Assembly: GCF_029625435.1 (NCBI RefSeq)
Contig: NZ_CP121208.1
Span: 558,001-622,000 of the forward strand
DNA: 64,000 nucleotides
Direction: 5' to 3'
Origin: Arcanobacterium canis
Lineage (GTDB): Bacteria; Actinomycetota; Actinomycetes; Actinomycetales; Actinomycetaceae
A program made the position numbers and the translations under genes. Of this stretch, positions 35,385-43,541 are shown one piece after another. Numbering within the stretch: position 1 is the stretch's first letter; every line of letters starts with the position of its first letter. The notes under the pieces were generated by a model, which worked only from the letters and a program-made list of their open reading frames with translations, was not told the DNA's origin and did not search any database.

Positions 35385-36593
35385 AGGCTTATAGGCCAGA
35401 TGGTGTTGGTTTTTGGTCTGTTTTTTGTTGGTGTATCAGTGAAAAGTGGGGTTTGAACTCGTTTTGACTTGAGTTTTTGGTTGGCCATATCGTGTTGGTT
35501 TTACGGTATTTTTTTGGCTTGGATAAGCCGTAAAGTCGGTGTTGAAGTCGGCTTGAATTAAGGGATGGGAAATCCTCGATGCATTATTTGTGGCGGCACG
35601 ACCCAGAAATGGGGTTCGACTCGAGCAGGGAAACCACGATTTCGATGCCCGGCCTGCCGTGTTAGCCAGAGCCGGAGCAATAATATCCAAGCTCGTGATT
35701 TTGCTGCGTTTTTAGACTTCATAACGGGTGAAAATACGCTGGCAGATCATGGAGCTAAAGCACGCACACTACGCCGCCGTAACGAACAATTTTGGTGTCT
35801 ATGGCCTGTTTACCCACTCGTTGATGAGGTTCACCATGTGGTGTTCGTTGACGGGATCTACCTCTGGCATAAACTCGTTATTTTGATTGCTTGTAGCAAA
35901 ACCCACGTGCTTGGCTGGTATGTAGCAGGGGGGGGAAACTACTGCTGCTTGGAAGGCACTCTTTTCACGTATCGCAGCCCCTGACGTGGTGGTGTGTGAC
36001 GGCGGGCAAGGTATTGCCAGTGCAGTGAAAACTACCTGGCCAACGACACGTATCCAACGATGCGTATTCCATGCCTTTAGCGCCGTTAAACGTAAAACCA
36101 CTACTCGGCCACGCACTCAAGCGGGAATCGACCTCTACGCTATTGCTAAAGCCTTACTCCACATTGACACTCACGCCCAGGCGGTGGAATGGATGAGCCG
36201 CCTAGCGGCATGGAACACTACTTATAAGGCCTTCCTTGCCGAACAAACCCGGCTACCTAACGGAAATATAGTCCCCACCCATCACCGGTTAATCACAGCT
36301 AAAAACACGTTAAACACGCTAGTAAAGCAAGAAACGTTATTTACCTACCTCGATGCCCAGCTCACCATTGAAGATGATCCAATCCCTGCAACATCCAACC
36401 TCATCGAAGGTGGAATCAACACTCGCACAGACGAAGAAATAAAGAACCTCTTTAACCGGGCAATACACCACTCACAATCACAAAATGAAATCAACAGATC
36501 GGGAACCGCAGTGAACTGGACCGACTTCCACCACAACGGAACATGGCATGAAACCTACTAAACCAAAACCAACACATTTTGGCCAATAAGCCT
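35385..36593 (+). mobile_element. IS256-superfamily element, IS1249-like
   Basis: About 1.2 kb. Imperfect terminal inverted repeats: AGGCTTATAGGCCAG at the left (35385) and the complement of AGGCTTATTGGCCAA at the right (ending 36593), continuing into a shared GTGTTGGTTTT. It contains one transposase gene split by a frameshift. No convincing target duplication is visible next to the ends (left TTTATATG, right TTGGAATG), which could mean decay or a later rearrangement. Confidence 0.75.
35565..36561 (+). pseudogene. IS1249-like transposase, frameshifted at a G8 run
   Basis: Two overlapping pieces of one transposase: N-terminal 35565 to about 35930 (zinc-ribbon-like CIICGGTTQKWGSTRAGKPRFRCPAC, then VHHVVFVDGIYLWHK) and C-terminal to 36561 (VVVCDGGQGIASAV, HAFSAVKR, SNLIEGGINTR). 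Joined they read across GWYVAGGETTAAWKAL if the G run at 35928-35935 had seven rather than eight G. DDE residues D in VDGIYLW, D in CDGGQG and E in IEGG are in place. The extra G could be a mutation, ribosomal or polymerase slippage control, or a sequencing error. Confidence 0.8.
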
Positions 36594-36667
36594 TGGAATG
36601 GGCACAGGAGAGGGTGCGTGGGCGCGCTTTAGGTGCTGATCGGGTCGTGGATATCGTTCTGAGGGGG

Positions 36668-36702
36668 TACTGCCAAAAAGTGTGGCTTGCGCCGAAAAGT
36701 AT
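36668..36702. repeat. Second cluster of the GCGTCAAAAGGTAT-type repeat
   Basis: Two copies, CTGCCAAAAAGTGTG and GCGCCGAAAAGTATG, spaced like the pair at 34363/34383. They lie between the IS element and the GNAT pseudogene. 36594-36809 holds no other recognisable feature. Confidence 0.55.
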
Positions 36703-36809
36703 GAGATGGATAGGCGACACAGCCAGTTTTATCGCTTGTAGCAAGAAGGAACCCCTCCCCGCTCAAGATATAGCGAGATATGCCAATCACCGATTGTAAA
36801 AATTGATCT

Positions 36810-37261
36810 GTGCAATACGAAATCGTAAAAATGCGTCAGACGGTGGATCATCAATCTCCGTTTGATCGAGAAATTGACGGCTTTAATCCTGAGTGGTGGT
36901 TTAGCAGGAAGGAAAGAGCCGCTGATAACTCACGAATTGACTACGTTAAATTCCTCGCAACGGAATAGACGTGGCTCGCGCCGAAGTGGTTCCAAGACGG
37001 CTTTCGAATTCGTACCAGTTTCTTTAGTCAGAGCGTTCTGTCCTTGAAGTTTCCTTTTTTGAAGTACGAGAGGGATATCGACGACATGGCCATGGACAGC
37101 AGTTCGCGCATCAACTTGCTGAGACGTACAAGCCTACTGAGCTAATAGCTTTCTCACACCGCGCGGATGACTTTTGGCTATCTACAGGCTGGACTTACTG
37201 CCCACGTAAAGATGGACAGACTATCCGAGTGCAATCGTTATTTGTCAGCAACACTTGGTGA
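36810..37261 (+). pseudogene. GNAT N-acetyltransferase pseudogene
   Basis: From GTG at 36810 the frame reads VQYEIVKMRQTVDHQSPF... to FLATE-stop at 36966. Shifting by one base near 36960 continues GIDVARAEVVPRR, meets an in-frame TAG at 37025, and then gives LEVSFFEVREGYRRHGHGQQ, the acetyl-CoA-binding motif of GNAT enzymes (R-x-x-G-x-G), and AHQLAETYKPTELIAFSHRA to a stop at 37259-37261. One frameshift plus one nonsense codon make it a recent pseudogene of about 150 residues. Substrate unknown. Confidence 0.75.
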
Positions 37262-37792
37262 TTTGCGGCAGCTGTATAAGAAATTGGCGACTGATGCAGA
37301 ATCGGGAATGGGAGCCGATTGGATACAAGGCTAGGCTGCTGGACGGTTGGCTGAACGCGGCTGAAATGGCTTGCTACTAGGCAAAACTCAATGCCAAGTA
37401 CGCGCGTACTTTCGCGACGAAAGCGAAGATACCAACACAAACTTGCAGCATCTCAGTTGATTGGCTAGGCAAGTTACCCTCGTAACACCGAGAGGAAACC
37501 TACCGCCGAAAAGTTCTGGTTGTGCGGGAATGTTGATTAAACCTAAAAACGTTGGAGTAAAGCGTTGATACATAATCAATAGTGTGCGTGAGTACGCGCT
37601 GGTCGCTTGAAATAGCGCGGTAACAGGCGAAAAGCTCGGTTATGGGTGGTGCGGCGCTCACAGTTATGTGAGTTGCACTTCCGTGATTTGCCTAGCTGTA
37701 GTGTTCATTGGTAAGCAACCGGACGAGGTGCTGCACCCACCGTCCGAAGCAGAAAGTAGAGCGTCAAAAGGTATGGGAAAGCGTTAAATTGT
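37262..37792. other. 530-base decayed region before the defence operon end
   Basis: No intact gene. Short open stretches with stops are visible (for example KKLATDAESGMGADWIQG from about 37273), suggesting debris of a coding region. It holds a hairpin at 37720-37746 (CGGACGAGGTG...CCACCGTCCG) and one copy of the dispersed repeat at 37761-37775 just beyond the end of the last defence gene. Confidence 0.5.
37720..37746 (-). terminator. Candidate terminator of the defence operon
   Basis: Hairpin with CGGAC/GTCCG outer and GGTG/CACC inner pairs, 47-73 bases beyond the stop of the last minus-strand gene. No strong T-run follows on the minus strand (GTTGCTTACC). Confidence 0.35.
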
Positions 37793-38932
37793 TTAGAATA
37801 GTCGCTGCTCGGAAGAGTCTGGAGCCCACACGCTAATTGGAATGAATGGGTTTTCTCGTAGCCTTCTCGTCAGAGTTTTGTCGTTGACGATTATGGCGAC
37901 TGACGCTCTTGCCCTCGTCACCGCAACACAGAAGCTACAGGCGCTCATTCCCGCCAAAGGCGTGCCCTTTGTTATCAAATCGATCATAGGTTTGGTTGGG
38001 AAAATAATCACTCGTTCGTAGGTGAGTCCCTTGACGGTTCCGATGTTTTTGAATTCCAGATTAGTTAGATGCTTGCCGGAAGCTTTACTGCTGCGCAGAG
38101 GCATCGGATGATAATTTTCGAGATAGGTTGCGAGGTGTTGTTCGTGCACGAGAAAGACACCGTCGTGTCCAGTTACCTTCTGGTTTTGGGAGTTCGTTGG
38201 CGCGAACCCCAGTTCAGGGGGGAAAATACGGTCTGAGAAGTCAGAAATTCTCTGGTTGGAGCGCCAGGTTTCACATAGCTCCTTGATTTCAAGGCGACCC
38301 GCCGATTCGTGCTTCCGGTACCAGTTGATGAGTCCTAGGCGATCGGCGTTTCGGTTTTTCGATGACGTTTGATCACTATCGAGCAGGGATTGTCTGACAT
38401 CACCGACCAAGATCAGATGCGGTGTCGCTTGGCTTATGAGCCGCTCGATGATGTCGAGGCTTTTTCGGCTGATGTCTTGGACTTCGTCGACGATTATTTC
38501 GTCGTAAATGCGGCCTAGCCGTTTTTCAACTGCCCCTTGCATAGCTTCGGCGACCTTGACTGCAAGCTCGGGCAGTGTTTCTTTGTATATCGACCCATTC
38601 GAGGAGAAATAGCGCCGAATCCCTCCTAGTTTGAAGTGGTCTTTGGGGTGCGTAGCACGGTCGAAAATGAATCCTGTAGGGCGTACATCTGGGAATAGTA
38701 CGGGGAGATATGGTCGGACGTAGTGTCTAATCATGAATGCGTACCAACCCATGACGTCTGGCATTTGAGACTGGCTGCACGCGACGGAAAGACGCGAAAC
38801 GAGTTCTTCTTGCCCCGAGTTGGTGAGGGTGATGACCAGCCGTCTCTTTTGATTCGCCGTGTTAGCGCATCTTTGGATGATGAGCTCTGTCTTTCCTGCC
38901 CCAGCGCATGCGTGAACGAAGTTATGTATCAC
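37793..38932 (-). CDS. gajB: Gabija GajB-like UvrD/REP-type helicase
   Basis: 379 residues from a GTG at 38932 that overlaps the upstream stop (GTGA); the frame opens 44 codons earlier inside gajA. SF1A motifs in order: FVHACAGAGKTELI (I), IIVDEVQDIS (II), LILVGDVRQSLL (III), ETWRSNQRI (IV), GTVKGLTYERVIIF (V) and FCVAVTRARASVAII (VI). It is shorter than typical GajB (about 490) because inserted subdomains are reduced. In Gabija, GajB senses DNA ends or nucleotide depletion and activates the GajA nuclease. Last gene of the eight-gene operon. Confidence 0.82.
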   Translation of the reverse strand: MIHNFVHACAGAGKTELIIQRCANTANQKRRLVITLTNSGQEELVSRLSVACSQSQMPDVMGWYAFMIRHYVRPYLPVLFPDVRPTGFIFDRATHPKDHFKLGGIRRYFSSNGSIYKETLPELAVKVAEAMQGAVEKRLGRIYDEIIVDEVQDISRKSLDIIERLISQATPHLILVGDVRQSLLDSDQTSSKNRNADRLGLINWYRKHESAGRLEIKELCETWRSNQRISDFSDRIFPPELGFAPTNSQNQKVTGHDGVFLVHEQHLATYLENYHPMPLRSSKASGKHLTNLEFKNIGTVKGLTYERVIIFPTKPMIDLITKGTPLAGMSACSFCVAVTRARASVAIIVNDKTLTRRLRENPFIPISVWAPDSSEQRLF

Positions 38933-40569
38933 GATAATTCGCTTGTCCTGATCACGACGCTTTGAAGCGAGTTGATTGCATCTGTGATGTATTTTGGAGG
39001 ATTCAGCTTTTCCGGCGAGGTCGCAATTTTGAGTGCCGTAGCCGTCTTGTGCGTCGACATCCAATCCAAAAGGTCCGTGTTGTTGTCTAGCTCCAGAACT
39101 GTTCGAAGAGTATCTTCACTATTTGCCGACTTAATCTGGTGCTCGAGCGTCCTACCCAAATCGGGTTGGCCAACAAACAGCTCGCGTTCGTTGGGTTTCG
39201 TGAAGTCCTTAACCTTGTCCTGCCAGTGTTCGGGGGTCTTGTCATCGTTGTCACGTAGCGCCACAAGTTGTCGGTTCAGCACTGAAGCTAGTTCGAATCC
39301 TCGACGGAAGGAGACCCCGCCGATTGATATGACGTCCACTCCATAGTCGAGGGGCTCAGCTCCGTACTTATCGCGAAAGAATCTGTTGAAAACGATTTCG
39401 TCTGACGGCCCTTCAACCAGTACAACCTTTTTCGCTAGGACGAGTCGTAATGTGTCGAATCCAGAAAGTTTCTTGAAGTACTCTGATGTGCCATCGCTCA
39501 GGTCTTGGAAGGCGTGCGCATTGCCCTCGTGTAGGAGAACAAGCTGGTCTAGGCCAAGGCGGTTGAGGACGTAGGAGCTGTGTGTGGTGACGAGTACCTG
39601 TCGGCCCTCACGTGCTGCTGAAATGTAAGATAGTAGCTCACGCAAGCTTGTATGGCTGAGGTGGTTCTCCGGTTCTTCAACTAGCAGATAGGCGGAAGAC
39701 TCAGACGACCTTCCCATTGCAAGAACCGTTTTGGCTATCGCCTGCGTTCCTTTTCCGGATTGAGAAAATGGAACCTTGCCTATCGCTGGCACCAGAGTGT
39801 TTGCCCATGATGATGAGCGCGACTGGTCAACTTGAATACCAAGCTTCAACTGGCGAAACGCGGAAAAGTCCGTGCCCAACGCTCCGTCAAGCACTGTTAA
39901 CAAATCATCACCCAGAGACGCCCTCATCTTACGGTGCTCAACTGAGACGTGGTTGCGTACTTTAGGATCGAGTCGTTCTTCGACAATCTGACGGGTGTAG
40001 TAGTCCATGCCCCGATCTGAGCGAATTGTGCGCGTGTCGATAACAGCAACCCCCAGTTCCTTGGGACGTCGATAGACAATTTGGTCGGCAAAATCTCGCC
40101 AATCGAGGCGGTAGTACTCAACTGGGAGAATATGGGGACAATTCTCTTCTCGAAAATACTGCTCGATCTCTTCCGAATAATCAGGGTCGGGATATGCGTG
40201 AACGGAAAGACCGACGCTATCTTCCTTGAGCATGTTGTGAATGCCCCGCATCTTCTGAGAATCTCCGTCTGGAGCTTCAAGATGTATATCGATACGGAAC
40301 TCTGGAATCGCAGGAAGTGAATCTCCAAACTTCGTATTCGAGAGTGCGTTGAAGAAAGCATCGACGAGTTCCATGTTGAACCAGTAGGGGTTGAGCGCCT
40401 CGCTTGCTGCCACGCCTTCGAACTTGCCAGTGAGGGCCATCGTAATCGCTTCAAGGAGAGTGGACTTACCCGCTTCATTTGCGCCCACAATGATGTTCAT
40501 TTCGTGGTGGGGATTGAGAGTTAGCTCTTTGAACTTTCGGTAGCCGCGAATATGAACTTTCGTGATCAC
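38929..40569 (-). CDS. gajA: Gabija GajA-like OLD-family ATPase/TOPRIM nuclease
   Basis: 546 residues from a GTG at 40569 that overlaps the res stop (GTGA). N-terminal ABC-type ATPase: VGANEAGKSTLL (about 28-38), signature-like SQSGKGTQAIAKTV, Walker B LLVEEPENHLS (295-305), H-loop TTHSSYVL. C-terminal TOPRIM: VVLVEGPSDEIVF (Glu near 386) and VALRDNDDKTP (Asp pair near 440). GajA oligomers cut phage DNA and are held off by normal ATP/dNTP levels. Size agrees with known GajA (about 580). The helicase gene that defines Gabija follows directly. Confidence 0.85.
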   Translation of the reverse strand: MITKVHIRGYRKFKELTLNPHHEMNIIVGANEAGKSTLLEAITMALTGKFEGVAASEALNPYWFNMELVDAFFNALSNTKFGDSLPAIPEFRIDIHLEAPDGDSQKMRGIHNMLKEDSVGLSVHAYPDPDYSEEIEQYFREENCPHILPVEYYRLDWRDFADQIVYRRPKELGVAVIDTRTIRSDRGMDYYTRQIVEERLDPKVRNHVSVEHRKMRASLGDDLLTVLDGALGTDFSAFRQLKLGIQVDQSRSSSWANTLVPAIGKVPFSQSGKGTQAIAKTVLAMGRSSESSAYLLVEEPENHLSHTSLRELLSYISAAREGRQVLVTTHSSYVLNRLGLDQLVLLHEGNAHAFQDLSDGTSEYFKKLSGFDTLRLVLAKKVVLVEGPSDEIVFNRFFRDKYGAEPLDYGVDVISIGGVSFRRGFELASVLNRQLVALRDNDDKTPEHWQDKVKDFTKPNERELFVGQPDLGRTLEHQIKSANSEDTLRTVLELDNNTDLLDWMSTHKTATALKIATSPEKLNPPKYITDAINSLQSVVIRTSELS

Positions 40570-43538
40570 TGTGCCACCACCTGTTTGATGAGCGTGACGA
40601 TGTCGTCGTGCTTGAGCTGGGGCGCGAACTGGACGTTGATGTTCTCATCGCTGATGGATTCGAAGAACTTCTTGACTGCTGTGAACCGTAGCTTCTCTGA
40701 CTCGCGTAGGTCGGATTGGGAGTTGACGTCCTTAGTTTCGATGACGAAGTTCAGCGACATTTTGCCGTCTGCACCCTTGAGCACGTACATGAAGTCCGGG
40801 CTTGTGGTGCCACCGAAATAGACAGGCACACGGATCGATCGCCTAGGAATTTTGCCGTAGACAACGACTTCGTCGAGCGCAGCGGAGTCTTGGATGTTGT
40901 CCTTTTCTTTCGGTGAATCGTAGATGAACGCGTCGTAGAGGAATTTATCTGGCACATTCGCGCTGGCATCACGGTAGATACCGATATTGCCTTGCACGAT
41001 GTCATGCAGTGGTCGCCCGTCTGGTTCGGTCAGTGCCGTGGCTCCCAATGGTGCATCAATGCGCATGTAGGAGAAGCGGTTGATGAACTCGTGTTGCATC
41101 CACTCGTGGAACTGGGTGACGAACCTAGCCAGCGTGGTCTTGTTGAAGAATCCCTCTGGGAGTGGGTGCTTCTTGTGGTAGCGCACGAGCCCTGCATTGA
41201 TTGCTTGGAGTGGCAGATAGGTTTGCAGGTAGGCACCTTTGAGCCAGTCTCCGTAGGTGAGCGTGTCATTGACGGAGAACACAGCCTTGGTTGATGTTTT
41301 GGTAATCAGCTCACCATCGCCGTCACGCTCGATCTTCTCTTGCGTGAACCGTCCGGTTTGTGCGGTGTAGATTCCCGAGTCCAAAATGCCGTCGATACAG
41401 GCCGCGATCTCTTGTTCGGTGAGGTATTCGAGCCGCAGGTAGTACTTAGCGTTGACCGCCTCCCACAAGTTTTTAAGCTCGGCGTAGCATCCAGGGCGGA
41501 TACCTACCTTGGTTTTGGACTTGTTCGTGACGACCTTGTCGGGCTTGATCTTGCCCACATTAAACTGCGGATAAGCTTCGAGCAATTCAGATTCTTTACC
41601 TTCAATGATGTTTTTGTCGGTATCGACAAACCCTGCCTGTAGCAAACGAATAAACAGGTCTGTTTCGACAATTCCGAGCTCTGCTGCGACCTTGGGTAAG
41701 AGTTCCTTCACCGACGGAGTTGCCATGGCAACGTCGGAGTTGATCTCGCCGATCAGCGCGTTAGCGAAAGATTTCTCGGTGTAGTCGATCAGATACGTGA
41801 GGTAGAACTGCTCGTGTGCGAGCCGTGTACCGTCCACGTCCACAGGCAGTCGTAGACCGCGCCCGACTTCTTGCAGCTTGGAGATTTCTGAACCCGAGGA
41901 GCGCAGCTTGACGATCTGGAAGACGTTTGGGTTGTCCCAGCCTTCACGTAGCGTCCATTTCGAGAAAATGAACCGCATCGTATTAGGCTTGCCATCTGGA
42001 CGCGTGAAGGACAGTAATGATTGCTTGTCCCGCAAAATCTGATCCACTTCAGCTTGGATCGCTTCATCGCTGGAGGAATTATCCGCAGAAAAATAGCCAC
42101 CGTTCGTCGCCGCCACGTCCGCCAACGAAGCCTTCAGGTAGGCGACGTATTCTTTACCAGCTGTGGATGTGTCGTTTTTGTGCTTGTCGATTTGCTCACT
42201 CAGTTTGGTGGTGAGGAGTACATGGAAACGCGCACGCAAATGCCCTGGCCCGTCTTCGCCACGGTAGGACTCGATCGAGTCGATGAAGAACAAGGTGAGT
42301 GTTTTGACTTTGGTGGAACGACGGAAGTTCTCCCACTCAGATTCGAAGTGATTATCTAGTGCTTGCTTCATCATTAAGCTCTGATAAGTCTCTGAATATA
42401 CGCGGCTAGCCAAAATATCGCCCGTAGCGAGGATCTGCCCGTTCGACAACGTGACACCGGATTTGATTAGCGCGTTCTCAGTTTTGCCCACGCCCTCGAC
42501 CGTGACTCCTGCGAAGTCGCCAAAGATATCGCCCAGAGATTCACCAACCCTTAGCGTGATGGACTTGCCCGTATCGAGGTTGTTGAACGTAGCGCTCTTG
42601 GGTTTCGAGCGCGACATTCCAGTGAGCTTCAGACGCACAGATTCGCTGCCGTCATCTTGCGGATATTGGATCGCTACGCCCTTTACGAGCTGTTCGTTGA
42701 ACGCTTCAACCGATCCGAGGTTGAACACGAGGTTGTTGTATTCGGTTGTTCCGGACTTGTCGAGCTTCGGGAACGTCGCTCCGAACCGGAAGATCGCTTG
42801 CGGCTGGATTCGCTCGAGGAGGACTTGGTATGCCTTGTTCTCACGCCGGAACCTGTGCGGCTCGTCAATAATGACAACTGGGCGGGTCATTGCCAGTGCT
42901 TCATAGGGTTGGCTCGACATTCCCAGCACCGACTGGTCATACACGCAAGCCATCGTCGCTTTCGACTGCAACATGCCATCAGTCATCAACAACGCGCTGA
43001 TCCGGCCTTTCGCTAGCCGGGAGGCTTGCACGAAGTTCGAGATCGCCGAAGGGAACATTTTGCGGCCCTTGGACCGATTCTGCGGATCCAGCACTTCAAG
43101 ATCCAGCTTGAAACGACCACCATACGTGTCATCGAAATACTGGCGGGCATAATCTGATTTTATGAATGCGCGGGTGCCCTCTTTAATGGGAGTCGAGGGC
43201 ACCAAAATGATGAACTTGTGGAACCCGTATAGCCGGTTCAACTCGAACATCAACTGCGTGTACACCAAGGTTTTACCCGTGCCCGTCTCCATCTTGATAT
43301 CCACACCCAGCACGCCGTCATCAGCGCGGGTACGCCACGCTTTCGGCACGGCCGCCACACCATCAACGGCCCCGGCCTGCAGCTGGGCAATATTATGCGT
43401 GATCTGCGGGTCGCTTACGTCAAAGACTGGATTCGCTTCCGAAGGAGACGCGAAACTTAAATCAACATCCGCGAACACCGCAGTCGCCGCGTTCAACGCG
43501 CGCTGTTGGTGGTCGAGAGTTTGAAGCCTAATCTGCAT
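40566..43538 (-). CDS. res: Type III restriction endonuclease Res subunit
   Basis: 990 residues. SF2 translocase: IKMETGTGKTLVYTQ (residues 81-95), VIIDEPHRFRRE (II), FGATFP (III), and FTRPDGKPNTMRFIFSKWTLREGWDNPNVFQI...EVGRGLRLPVD for the second RecA domain (motifs V and VI). A C-terminal PD-(D/E)xK nuclease core is seen in FVIETKDVNSQSDLRE. With Mod it cuts DNA 25-27 bases from unmethylated inverted site pairs after ATP-driven communication. It begins 3 bases after mod and its stop overlaps the gajA start. Confidence 0.93.
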   Translation of the reverse strand: MQIRLQTLDHQQRALNAATAVFADVDLSFASPSEANPVFDVSDPQITHNIAQLQAGAVDGVAAVPKAWRTRADDGVLGVDIKMETGTGKTLVYTQLMFELNRLYGFHKFIILVPSTPIKEGTRAFIKSDYARQYFDDTYGGRFKLDLEVLDPQNRSKGRKMFPSAISNFVQASRLAKGRISALLMTDGMLQSKATMACVYDQSVLGMSSQPYEALAMTRPVVIIDEPHRFRRENKAYQVLLERIQPQAIFRFGATFPKLDKSGTTEYNNLVFNLGSVEAFNEQLVKGVAIQYPQDDGSESVRLKLTGMSRSKPKSATFNNLDTGKSITLRVGESLGDIFGDFAGVTVEGVGKTENALIKSGVTLSNGQILATGDILASRVYSETYQSLMMKQALDNHFESEWENFRRSTKVKTLTLFFIDSIESYRGEDGPGHLRARFHVLLTTKLSEQIDKHKNDTSTAGKEYVAYLKASLADVAATNGGYFSADNSSSDEAIQAEVDQILRDKQSLLSFTRPDGKPNTMRFIFSKWTLREGWDNPNVFQIVKLRSSGSEISKLQEVGRGLRLPVDVDGTRLAHEQFYLTYLIDYTEKSFANALIGEINSDVAMATPSVKELLPKVAAELGIVETDLFIRLLQAGFVDTDKNIIEGKESELLEAYPQFNVGKIKPDKVVTNKSKTKVGIRPGCYAELKNLWEAVNAKYYLRLEYLTEQEIAACIDGILDSGIYTAQTGRFTQEKIERDGDGELITKTSTKAVFSVNDTLTYGDWLKGAYLQTYLPLQAINAGLVRYHKKHPLPEGFFNKTTLARFVTQFHEWMQHEFINRFSYMRIDAPLGATALTEPDGRPLHDIVQGNIGIYRDASANVPDKFLYDAFIYDSPKEKDNIQDSAALDEVVVYGKIPRRSIRVPVYFGGTTSPDFMYVLKGADGKMSLNFVIETKDVNSQSDLRESEKLRFTAVKKFFESISDENINVQFAPQLKHDDIVTLIKQVVAQ

Positions 43539-43541
43539 CAG

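Noticed and set aside
36593-37047. Short open frames of 60-70 codons between the IS and the defence operon
   Set aside because: One covers only repeat-containing sequence; the other is the wrong frame of the GNAT pseudogene.
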